Positions 16,987-25,204 of a stretch of DNA of 64,000 bases are shown here, one piece after another. A program made the translations under genes and the position numbers. This DNA is from Cyanidium caldarium (lineage: Eukaryota > Rhodophyta > Bangiophyceae > Cyanidiales > Cyanidiaceae). Under the pieces are notes generated by a model. That model was not told the DNA's origin, made no database searches, and saw only the letters and a program-made list of their open reading frames with translations. The stretch covers positions 186,001 through 250,000 of the forward strand of contig JANCYW010000016.1 in NCBI GenBank assembly GCA_026184775.1, written 5' to 3'. How positions within the stretch are numbered: the first letter of the stretch is position 1; each line of letters opens with the position of its first letter.

Positions 16987-19518
16987 ATGGACATTCGTTC
17001 GGTGCTGGGCTCGTCGCTGTGGGGGCGGGACGGCAGTGCTCTGGGCAGGAAGGAGCGCGGTGCCAGTCCGGGAACGCGGCGGACGGTCGCTACCCTGTCG
17101 CCGGTGGGGCCGGGGGCGGGCGTGGCGCCCGGGCGCGTGGCCGCGGTGCGCAGCGCCGACGACGAGGAGAAACGGCGACTTCGTTTGGAGCTGGAGTCGG
17201 CGCGGCAGGAGATTTCGGTGCTGCAGGGAGTGGTTTCCGAGTTACAAGAGGAGCGCAGCCAGCAGCAGCGACGGCAGCGGCGAGCGGCGCTGGATGGGCG
17301 AGCCAGCGTGGCCGCCGCCAGCGCCGCCGCGCAGCGCGTGGAGGCCGGCACCGACAAGCTGCAGCAGGAGGTGTTGCGGCTGCAGCGCGACCTGCAGTGT
17401 GCCGTGGAACGCAACGCCGAGCTGGAGCGGACGCTGAAATGGCAACAGCAGGAGTGGCAGCTGCAGCGCATCTCCAGCAGCGACACCGCCTACATCCGCA
17501 GTCTGGAGGTGGAAGTGAAGGAGAAGGAGGCCGCTCTGCGGGAGGAGCGTGCGCGCTCCACGCGCTTGCAGCGCGGGCAACGACGCATGGAGCAGGAGGT
17601 CGAGGAGCTGCACGCCGAGACCGAGGCGCTGCTGGCTGAGTACGAGCGGGCGCAACGAATCATTGAGCGATTTCAGGGCGAGCGCGGAAAGCCGTCACGC
17701 CACCGCGGAGGCGAGGCGAACGCCTCGCGGGAGAGTTTGCAGTCGAAAGGTGCACCGCCACCGCCACCGCCAAGGTCACCTTTGGCGAGAGCGGCCTCGG
17801 GCGATGCGCACGCTGGCCCTATGAACGGATCGGTGCCTCCTCCACCGCCTCCGCCGCCACCTCCATCGGAGGCGACATCGGCGCCGGGTGGCGTTGCACC
17901 GCCACCTCCACCACCTGGCCCAGGCCCAGGTCCTGCCAATGCGCCACCTCCACCACCTCCACCACCTCCACCACCTGGATCCGGGTCTGGCCCTGTCAAT
18001 GCACCACCTCCGCCTCCGCCGCCACCTGGCGCCCCACCGCCTCCGCCGCCACCACCTCCTCCGCCGCCGCGCCTGGCGAACAACCTCAACCAGCCCGGCA
18101 CCCTGACACCGGGCGGCCCGGCACCGACCAAACCGGTCATCAAACCGCGCACGGAGCTGAAGAGTTTCTACTGGAAGCGCATCATCCTGCCGCCGCGGGA
18201 AGCATTGGCAGCGCGCGGCAGCCACGGCAGCTGCCCGACCAAAGGCCCGCTGATGATCTGGGAGCAAATCCGTGAGGTCGACTTTGACAAGAGCGAATTC
18301 GAGGCCCTGTTCGCTCGCAAGTCGATGCCCGCCCGCAAGGATGCCGGCGCCCTGAAGCAGCTGTCGCACCGGCACAGCGGCAACCACAGCGGGTTGGGCT
18401 GCGTTGCTTCGGTCAACGGCAGCGGCAACGGCGCCGTGGATGGTGGCAGTATCGGCGCGGACGGCGATGCGGCGCCGCTGATTGACCCGAAGCGCGCGCA
18501 TCTGATTGGGGTGTTGACGGCGTCGCTGCCGCCGATGCAGCGCGTGCGCGCAGCGCTCATCAACATGGACGAGCAAGCGCTCAGCAAGAAAGACTGCGAG
18601 ACGCTGTTGAAGGTCTATCCCTCCGACGAGGAGGCGCAGCGGTTGCTGAACGCGCCGAAACAGCGCGCGTTGAACAAGACCGAAATGTACATGCGCGAAC
18701 TGGCGCTGGTGGACGCCGCACCGATGCGACTGCGCGCGCTCACCTACCGACGCACATTTGAGGAGCGCGCCGACCAGGTGCTGGCGCCGCTGCGGGTGGT
18801 GCAAGACGCCTGCAGTGCGCTGCGGCATTCGCGCGCCCTGCGCCAGACGCTGGCGGTGATCCTGTCGCTCGGCAATTACATGAACGGGGGCACGGCGCGC
18901 GGCCAGGCCGACGGTTTCGAATTGCTGTCGACGATGGACAAGCTGGGCGACACCAAAGCGCTCGATGGCCACACGACGCTGCTGCATTTCGTGGCCAAAG
19001 TACTGGTGCGCGAGCTGTCACCGGAGAACGTGCCGACGGCGGCGACCGCTCGCGACCAACGCCGCAGCGGTAGCGGTGACCATCACCACGGTGGCAACGG
19101 CGCCAATCCCAGCAAGCAACTGGAGGATATTCTGCGCCCGTGCCGCGCCGCCGCCAAAGAGTCGCTGCGCGATGCGCAGGCCGAAGTGGCCAGCATGCGC
19201 GCGGAGCTGGCGGCCATTCTGCAGGCGCTGGCCGGTGGGCCGGCGGCGGCGGCGGCGGCGGGAGCGCCCAAAGCCACTGCGTCGTTCGCTGCCGCCATGC
19301 GCTCCTTTGCGCGCGAGGCCGAGGCGGCCCTGAGCGAAATCGAGCAGGCGGTGCGCGCAGCGCAGGACGACTTTCGTGCGCTGCTGCGTTTTCTGGGTTA
19401 CAGCGACGCGGAGGCGTCATCGCTGTCGAGTGAGGAATTCTTCGGCGCGCTCACCCGCTTCCTCGATCGGCTGCGAAGTGCGGTGTCGGGTGCGAATCCG
19501 ACGAGAGCGCCTGCTTGA
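16987..19518 (+). CDS. Formin (FH1-FH2 actin nucleator)
   Basis: An 843-residue formin. Residues ~57-230 are a long coiled coil (RLRLELESARQEISVLQGVV, heptad Leu and Glu/Gln). The FH1 region at ~256-363 is made of runs of 5-11 prolines separated by Gly, Ala, Val, which bind profilin. FH2 spans ~385-800 with the hallmarks KSFYWKRIILPP, KLIGVLTASLPP-like HLIGVLTASLPPMQ and NYMNGGTARGQADGFELL followed by MDKLGDTKALDG. FH2 dimers nucleate and elongate actin filaments in the cytoplasm. There is no GTPase-binding/DID N-terminus, PTEN-like domain or signal anchor, so regulation must differ from Diaphanous or plant class I/II formins. The last 68 nt overlap the 3' end of moaC on the other strand. Confidence 0.93.
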   Translation: MDIRSVLGSSLWGRDGSALGRKERGASPGTRRTVATLSPVGPGAGVAPGRVAAVRSADDEEKRRLRLELESARQEISVLQGVVSELQEERSQQQRRQRRAALDGRASVAAASAAAQRVEAGTDKLQQEVLRLQRDLQCAVERNAELERTLKWQQQEWQLQRISSSDTAYIRSLEVEVKEKEAALREERARSTRLQRGQRRMEQEVEELHAETEALLAEYERAQRIIERFQGERGKPSRHRGGEANASRESLQSKGAPPPPPPRSPLARAASGDAHAGPMNGSVPPPPPPPPPPSEATSAPGGVAPPPPPPGPGPGPANAPPPPPPPPPPPGSGSGPVNAPPPPPPPPGAPPPPPPPPPPPPRLANNLNQPGTLTPGGPAPTKPVIKPRTELKSFYWKRIILPPREALAARGSHGSCPTKGPLMIWEQIREVDFDKSEFEALFARKSMPARKDAGALKQLSHRHSGNHSGLGCVASVNGSGNGAVDGGSIGADGDAAPLIDPKRAHLIGVLTASLPPMQRVRAALINMDEQALSKKDCETLLKVYPSDEEAQRLLNAPKQRALNKTEMYMRELALVDAAPMRLRALTYRRTFEERADQVLAPLRVVQDACSALRHSRALRQTLAVILSLGNYMNGGTARGQADGFELLSTMDKLGDTKALDGHTTLLHFVAKVLVRELSPENVPTAATARDQRRSGSGDHHHGGNGANPSKQLEDILRPCRAAAKESLRDAQAEVASMRAELAAILQALAGGPAAAAAAGAPKATASFAAAMRSFAREAEAALSEIEQAVRAAQDDFRALLRFLGYSDAEASSLSSEEFFGALTRFLDRLRSAVSGANPTRAPA
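17755..18075 (+). repeat. Proline-codon low-complexity tract (FH1)
   Basis: CC[ACGT]-rich sequence coding poly-Pro blocks of the formin FH1 region. Block lengths vary and the codons are mixed (CCA, CCT, CCG), so the tract is kept by selection on protein rather than being one pure microsatellite. Confidence 0.8.
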
Positions 19519-20086
19519 TCTTGGACACCAGCTGCACGTGCTCAATGCGCATCGGCTCGGCGTCCGCGGCGGTCGCCGCCGCCGTCGTCTTGGCGGCCGA
19601 CTTGCACATGTCGTACACCGTCAGCGCGGCGATCGAGGCGCCGGTCAGCGCCTCCATCTCCACCCCGGTGCGCGCCACCGCGGCCACCTCCACGCTGATC
19701 TCCACCGCCCAGAGCGCCTCCACCGGCTGCAGCTGCGCGCGTATCACCGTCAGCGGCAGCGCAGCGTGGCACAGCGGGATGAGCTGCGCGGTCTGTTTGG
19801 CGCCCTGAATGGCCGCCAGTCGTGCCACCTCCAGCGCGTTGCCCTTGGCCAGCTGGTTGTCCACCAGCGCGCGGTAAATGGATTCACCGCCCAGTCGCAC
19901 CACCGCCCGCGCCGTCGCGCGTCGGTGCATCACCGCCTTGTCGCTCACGTCCACCATGGACGCCTGTCCGCTGGCGTCCAAATGGGTCAGGGTGACCGGC
20001 CGACGGTGCAGGCGCGGGGCGGTGGGGAGGCACGGAGAGCGTCTCCGTAGCAGGCGCCACGCTGGCCGGCCGAGCAGCGAGTGCAT
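19451..20086 (-). CDS. moaC: Cyclic pyranopterin monophosphate synthase (MoaC/CNX3)
   Basis: A 211-residue MoaC, which converts the MoaA product to cyclic pyranopterin in the first stage of molybdenum cofactor synthesis, in mitochondria of eukaryotes. Motifs: MVDVSDKAVMHRRATARA, GNALEVARLAAIQGAKQT, LIPLCHAALPL with the active-site His, VEVAAVARTGVEMEAL and ALTVYDMCKSAAK with the catalytic Lys/Asp region. The first ~45 residues (MHSLLGRPAWRLLRRRS) look like a mitochondrial presequence. The start is an ATG at 20086. Its C-terminal 22 codons are read from the strand opposite the end of the formin gene. Confidence 0.95.
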   Translation of the reverse strand: MHSLLGRPAWRLLRRRSPCLPTAPRLHRRPVTLTHLDASGQASMVDVSDKAVMHRRATARAVVRLGGESIYRALVDNQLAKGNALEVARLAAIQGAKQTAQLIPLCHAALPLTVIRAQLQPVEALWAVEISVEVAAVARTGVEMEALTGASIAALTVYDMCKSAAKTTAAATAADAEPMRIEHVQLVSKIKQALSSDSHPTPHFAADRGSG

Positions 20087-20453
20087 CGTAGACAGTGCAA
20101 GCGGCGCTAGGTCGTGGCGGCCGCTAGAGCTGTTTCAGGGCTCTCAACCCGCACGGCAGCATCGTGTGCCCTGAGACAGGTCAGCACTCCGTCGTCGGCG
20201 GCGGACGACGGTGCGACGCGTGTCGTGCATTCCCGTGGTGAGGCAGCGACTGCGGTTACGTTTTCAAGAGTACGCATACGCGACTTGAGCACGTCGCGCC
20301 ATCGTCACGGGAGGCGCACAAGTGAGGGTGGTGCGAGTTGCGCTCAACGTGTTTACGGGTGGCGCCGTTGCCGCTGCAAGCGGCCGTCGCGAGCCGCCAC
20401 CCTATTCCGGCGAGGCAGCACGGCTGCGCTCCGTGCCCGGCATCGTCTCCGCC
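20087..20453. other. Spacer between moaC and CDP-DAG synthase
   Basis: 367 bp holding the moaC promoter and the 3' end of the next minus-strand gene. CCGTCGTC at 20189-20196 and GACGACGG at 20204-20211 form an 8-bp perfect stem with a 7-base loop (GGCGGCG). Nothing else recognised. Confidence 0.35.
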
Positions 20454-21998
20454 CTACGGATGCCGTCCGCCCAGCACACCGCCGCCCGCAGCCGCCGCCG
20501 TCGCCACTTGCATTGGGTGGTCGGACGGCTCCACGAAACCGCGACTGGTCAGCATGTGCGTGAGTGCACGGTGCAGCTCGATCTGCTCCCGGAAGCTCAG
20601 GTCCGCGATGTACATCAGCAGGTTCTCCACGTCCGGCGCTGAGGCGTTCACCACGTTCAGTCGATACACAAACGTGAAGAAACCCATCAGCAGCTGGCAG
20701 TCCATGCGGTCGGTGATGCCGCCGTGCCCGGGTATGATGCCTGCAAAGTCTTTCAGGTGGAAGGCGCGCTTCACGCCCGAGGCGAAGAAGCCGCCGAACG
20801 GGCCCACAATGCTCGCAAACGCCGCCAGCACCGCACCGTGCATCTGAATCGGGCGCAGCTGCACCGTCGCTCGTCCGCTCAGTGCGGCCATCCACTCGGG
20901 CAGCACGTACTCTTGTGGCACGAACGTCGCCACCGGTGTGCAGTGGAGCGGTGGGTCGCGCGCCAGCAGCGCGCAATCGCTGAAATCCGGTTTGCGACAC
21001 ACCAGAAACTCGTGTCGCGCCATCCACTCCGACAGAAACACCCCGGCCACCAGCGTGAACACTGCGCCGCCGATGTAACCCTCCCAGGTCTTCTTGGGTG
21101 ACAGCGGCGTGAGGCGGGTGCGGCCGAGCGACGTGCCCACCAGATACGACATCACGTCGTTCACCACGATCAGCAACGCCGGCAGCAAGAACCATATCAT
21201 ACCCTCCTTGATGTTGTAGATCATAAAGTTCGCCTGCGCCACCACCACCAGCAGCAACATCAACATGCGCGCAAACTGGTTCAGCTGGTACTTGTACAGG
21301 CCGGGCCGCAAGCTCAACACGAAGGCCATGAAGCCGGCCAGAAAGAACCAGAACGACAGGAACGTGTGATGCATGAGCAGGAACGTCGGCAGCCGGCGCC
21401 GCATGAAGCCGTGGCCGCGGTCGTATAGATGGCTCAGGCTGCGCTTGCCGTACACAAAGTAGATGCCGCAGAAGAGGAACCACGAGTTGAGGCTGCGAAA
21501 CAGCGGTATGCGCCGCTTGTGCGCCTGCACATACCCGATGGACATGAGCTCCTTGGAGATGAGCGCCTGCAGCACAAACACCAGGATGGCCACTTTTTGA
21601 TGGCCCAAGTAGACGATCCAGGAGAGGCACAACAGCATGATGAGCGTGAACACCGAGCGCACCGCGAACGCGCGCAAGCGGCCGGGGCGGGCACCGGCCG
21701 CAGGCGGTCGTCGGAGCGCACCGCTCCACCAGCCAGCGCTCGGTGCCGCTTTGGCCGACCCGGTAGCGCTGCTGGCGTTGCGGGCAACCGTTAAAGACGC
21801 GGGCGTGTCCCCGGCGCCGTGGGCGGCACTCGGCGCGCGGCCGGCGTCCGGCTCATCGCCGCCGTGCCAGCCCTCGTCGGCCGAATCCTCCTCCTCCTCC
21901 TCCTCGTCGTCGTCGTCAAACTCGTTCAGTCCCTCGGTCGACCCCTTCCACTCCGTCTCCGCCTTGACGCCCGATGACGGCCTGGTGGCGTCTCCCAT
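20454..21998 (-). CDS. CDS1: Phosphatidate cytidylyltransferase (CDP-diacylglycerol synthase)
   Basis: A 514-residue polytopic membrane enzyme making CDP-DAG from phosphatidate and CTP, the precursor of phosphatidylinositol and phosphatidylglycerol. The family signature is complete: SGVKRAFHLKDFAGIIPGHG then GITDRMDCQ. Residues 1-105 are acidic/low-complexity (a DDDDEEEEEED run) and probably cytosolic; about eight membrane helices follow (VFTLIMLLCLSWIVYLG, FLLMHHTFLSFWFFLAGFM and others). FGGFFASG before the signature and the soluble acidic N-terminus match the eukaryotic ER-type enzyme rather than the shorter plastid type. The C-terminus ends in a Gly/Ala-rich tail. Start is an ATG at 21998. 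Confidence 0.93.
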   Translation of the reverse strand: MGDATRPSSGVKAETEWKGSTEGLNEFDDDDEEEEEEDSADEGWHGGDEPDAGRAPSAAHGAGDTPASLTVARNASSATGSAKAAPSAGWWSGALRRPPAAGARPGRLRAFAVRSVFTLIMLLCLSWIVYLGHQKVAILVFVLQALISKELMSIGYVQAHKRRIPLFRSLNSWFLFCGIYFVYGKRSLSHLYDRGHGFMRRRLPTFLLMHHTFLSFWFFLAGFMAFVLSLRPGLYKYQLNQFARMLMLLLVVVAQANFMIYNIKEGMIWFLLPALLIVVNDVMSYLVGTSLGRTRLTPLSPKKTWEGYIGGAVFTLVAGVFLSEWMARHEFLVCRKPDFSDCALLARDPPLHCTPVATFVPQEYVLPEWMAALSGRATVQLRPIQMHGAVLAAFASIVGPFGGFFASGVKRAFHLKDFAGIIPGHGGITDRMDCQLLMGFFTFVYRLNVVNASAPDVENLLMYIADLSFREQIELHRALTHMLTSRGFVEPSDHPMQVATAAAAGGGVLGGRHP

Positions 21999-22384
21999 TC
22001 GCGGTAGCAGCGTCGGCGACCATGCGCTGCCCTCTGAGCTCGACAGCGAAAGCCGAGAAACGACGCGCCGAGACGCAGGCGGCCCGCGCGAGCGACGGCG
22101 CCGCCGGTCACCTCACCGCACGCGGAGCCGATGCCTGGCGCGTTCCGCAGGCGCTGACGGTGAGTGCAGACACCAACAACGAGGTACGTAAAGATAGCTA
22201 CGCGAAGGGGGAGGGCGCCGACGCCACATCGGTATCGGCTTTCTAGGAATGTCGACAAGAGCTACCCAGCTGCCTGACATCCTCGGGATCGACGAGCGGT
22301 TTACAACAAAGGCACACGGAACACGCGTGCCTGCGCACTACCCGAAACCACGCACCTCCACCAGCACCCGACTTGCGCATACCG
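21999..22384. other. Spacer upstream of CDP-DAG synthase
   Basis: 386 bp between two minus-strand genes. It carries the CDP-DAG synthase promoter and the trailer of the 154-residue gene. Moderately AT-rich patch at 22185-22260 (TACGTAAAGATAGC). No RNA or protein gene recognised. Confidence 0.3.
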
Positions 22385-22849
22385 TCATCGGGCGCCTCCC
22401 ACCTCCTCCGCTCCCTCCGCTGCCTGTTGCATCTCCTCCGCGAGATGCTCCAGTCGCTGTTGTAGCGCTCGCCGCACCCGCTCTCGCGCCGCCAACTCCG
22501 CCTCCAGCTCGCACACCTTGTGCTGCAGCGCCGCCTCCGACAACGACCCGCCCTCCACCCGCGTCTGCAGCAGTCGGTCCAGCGGCCCGAAGTAGCACTC
22601 CAGCAGCGCCTCGGCCCGCCTCCGCACCTCCGCCGCCGGACGCGCCTCCGCGCCGTCGACGTCACCCTCGTCCGCCGGCATCGGTTGTCCCTCGCGAGCC
22701 ACCGCCGCCAACCATTCCGCCAGCTCCGGCAGGAACGCCAACGACTCCCGCACCTGCCGCGCGTCCAACTGTCCGGTGCGGTCCAGCGCGTCTAACGTCG
22801 TTGCCAACGCCGCCACCCGGGGGTGCGCGTCTTTGAAAGTCTCGGTCAT
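22385..22849 (-). CDS. Small coiled-coil protein, unknown function
   Basis: A 154-residue protein that I do not recognise. It is nearly all helical: MTETFKDAHPRVAALATTL, a Leu-rich first half (FLPELAEWLAAVAREG) and a heptad-rich second half from about residue 70 (RAEALLECYFGPLDRLLQ, then a Glu/Arg-rich coil to LEHLAEEMQQAAEGAEE). Such small coiled-coil proteins are often subunits of kinetochore, tethering or dynactin-like complexes, but nothing specific can be claimed. Support for coding is the clean ATG start, the charged heptads and a divergent promoter shared with Maf 188 bp away. Confidence 0.6.
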   Translation of the reverse strand: MTETFKDAHPRVAALATTLDALDRTGQLDARQVRESLAFLPELAEWLAAVAREGQPMPADEGDVDGAEARPAAEVRRRAEALLECYFGPLDRLLQTRVEGGSLSEAALQHKVCELEAELAARERVRRALQQRLEHLAEEMQQAAEGAEEVGGAR

Positions 22850-23037
22850 ATGGTTGCAAAGATAATTCTATCCGCTCGTGGTGGCGCGGAAATGGATGCA
22901 GCGGTGCGCAACAAGCGACCCGCCGCCGTCGTCGTGCCGAACGAGGCGCTCTCGGAGTGGCGTGCAGCCCCTCTCGGGAGGGGGTCGGTCGCTTGGTCTG
23001 CACCGTGACGGGCTTGTGCAGGCCACCTCCGCGCGGC

Positions 23038-23661
23038 ATGATTATTCACAAGTTGGATGCGTTGCGGGAGAGGGTGATGGTGCTGGCGAGCCAGTCTCCA
23101 CGGAGGCGGGAGATAATTCGGCTCATGGGTTTGGAGCCGTTGGTGATCCCGTCGCACTTTGACGAGTCGCTGCTGGACGCGGGCGCGTTTGCGTCTCCGG
23201 CGGCGTACGCGCAGGAGAGTGCGCGATGCAAGGCGATGGACGTGGCGCAGCGAATGCAGCGGGACGCGCGGCCGTTCGACTATGTGGTGGGCAGCGACAC
23301 GGTGGTGGTGTTGGAGGGCGGGCGCGTGCTGGAAAAGCCGGCTGACGAGGGCGCCGCGTTCGAGATGCTGTCGCTGCTGTCGGGCGCGACGCACACAGTG
23401 GTGACGGGCGTGGCTGTGTATGTCAGCGGCAGTGGTGAGTTGCGCACGTTTTACGAGGAGACGCGCGTGCGGTTCGCCGAGCTGAGCAAGGAGGAGATCT
23501 GGGCGTACATCCGCACCGGCGAGCCGATGGACAAGGCCGGCGCCTACGGCATCCAGGGCCTGGGCGGGATGCTGGTTCAGCGACTGGAGGGCGACTTTTT
23601 CTGTGTGATGGGCTTTCCGATGCACCGGTTTGCCGCCATCGTGGCGGAGATGATTGATTAG
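23038..23661 (+). CDS. Maf-like nucleoside triphosphate pyrophosphatase
   Basis: A 207-residue Maf/HAM1-like house-cleaning enzyme that hydrolyses non-canonical nucleotides. The family P-loop-like motif is VLASQSPRRREIIRLMGL; the second motif VVGSDTVVVLEGGRVLEKP and the third GEPMDKAGAYGIQG are complete, with the conserved VQRLEGDFFCVMGFP near the end. No methyltransferase domain is fused, unlike animal ASMTL. ATG at 23038 is the first in the frame; no clear targeting signal. Its stop lies 85 bp from the convergent DUF1818 gene. Confidence 0.93.
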   Translation: MIIHKLDALRERVMVLASQSPRRREIIRLMGLEPLVIPSHFDESLLDAGAFASPAAYAQESARCKAMDVAQRMQRDARPFDYVVGSDTVVVLEGGRVLEKPADEGAAFEMLSLLSGATHTVVTGVAVYVSGSGELRTFYEETRVRFAELSKEEIWAYIRTGEPMDKAGAYGIQGLGGMLVQRLEGDFFCVMGFPMHRFAAIVAEMID

Positions 23662-23746
23662 GGTGCGGGTGGGCGTGCGTCGCTGCGCCCGCCGGCGGTA
23701 TGCCCTCTCATAGCGATTTTTAGGGGAGGGAATGCACTGACGGCGG

Positions 23747-23796
23747 TTACATCAGCGACGGCTTGCTGCGACTGTTGCTCTCCGCCAGCCCCTGAA

Positions 23797-23830
<34 letters not shown>

Positions 23831-25117
23831 GCCACCGACGCTGGACGCGTAGCCGTAACGCAAAAGCGGCTCCTCCAGTTCCATCAGTTTGGCCAACAGC
23901 GACGGCACCACGGCGGCCGGCCAGGTGCCTTCCGCTTTGCGCGACTTGCCCAACAGCACCAGCCGCAAGTCGTAATGCGTCGGATCGCCCAGCCCGCCGA
24001 GCCATAGCAGGTTGCTCTCCAACTCCACCGTCAGCCTTTCGGTGGCGCCGGCCGCGGCACTCACCGAGAGGCGCTCGTGAAAGGTGCCGTCGTCGGAGCG
24101 CACCGGCTTGCCCGACGTGCTCGGTCTAGGGATGCGTTCCGAGGCGATGTCACTCATCTTGTACGCGAGTGCTCGGCCGAGGCGCCGAAAGTGCCGAAAC
24201 TCCTCCCTATTCAGCGCGATCGTCCAGTGATCATCGCCCACCAGCGCACAATCCCAGTACGTGGCCTGCGGGTCGTAGCCGATGCGGAAGCCGGGCCCGC
24301 TGTGCACGCAGCGCGCACGCACGCCGCGCCGGTTCGAAGTGGGCACGTGCGGGTCGTCGCGCACGATCAGCGAACAGCCGTTGGCGTTGCACTGCACGAT
24401 CATGCGCGCGTCGCCGTGACCGTCGTCGCTCGCAAAATCGGCCTCTTCCACCTCCCACCCGTTTGTGCCAGTGTCTTCCAGCGCGGGCGTCGGCGCGCCA
24501 GTATAGAGCACGCGGTGTGTCTCGTCCATGGCCAGGAAGGCGTCGAGATCGTCGTTGTCGTCGTCGTCGTTGTCGTCACCGCTCTGCAGTTCCGCCCAGC
24601 CGGTGACGCCGCCGCCGCCGCCCGTCTCACTCGCAGCACCAGCAGCAGCCGTCGTCGACGTCGACGGCGTCTGATGGCGGCGGGGCTTGTGCGGCCGTCG
24701 CGGCTCAGTGCGAATCTCCTCGTACTCAGTCGTCAACTGCCGCCGCGCGGGCTGCGTCATCAAAAACCGCAGCAGCTCCTCCTCGTCGGGCATCTCCACG
24801 TTCGCCTCGGCCGCCAAACGATTCAACTCCTCCTCCAACTGCTGCAGCTCGCTCATGGCTTGCTGGCGGAGGCGCGTGCGCTTCTCCAGATTCTCCGCAA
24901 AACTCCGTCGCAACTCCTCAAAGGCGGCATACTCCGGCCGACTCTCCAGCGATTCATACGAGCTCTTCTCTGAAGCCTCTTCGCCCATACGCCACGACGC
25001 TGCCCGCCAGCACCGCGCGTGCTGCCGCGACAGTCGCCCCGACGCCCCGCCGCGCCTCTGCAGTGGCCGCCGCCACCGCCACTCACCTCCTCGAGTCACC
25101 GGCGCCAGCACCCACAT
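23747..25117 (-). CDS. DUF1818-domain protein, probably plastid
   Basis: A 456-residue protein whose C-terminal ~170 residues match the cyanobacterial/plant DUF1818 domain: GFRIGYDPQATYWDCALVG, HWTIALNREEFRHFRRL, VELESNLLWLGGLGDPTHY, LRLVLLGKSRKAEGTWPAAV. The role of DUF1818 is not known; its phylogeny suggests a plastid function. The middle carries a coiled coil and acidic low-complexity stretches, and the tail has eight Asp from a GAC repeat (23797-23823). The start is uncertain: ATG 25117 gives an Arg-rich 43-residue N-terminus (MWVLAPVTRGGEWRWRR) that could be a transit peptide, while ATG 24988 (MGEEASEKS) gives 413 residues without one. I prefer the longer form because the domain is plastid-type. 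Confidence 0.75.
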
Positions 25118-25204
25118 CGGGATCAACAACTCGCGCCGCAGAAGCAAATCCACCACCGCACCACGTTCACCACCTCGTTTGTGTGTCACCCGGTCGGCGC
25201 GCTG

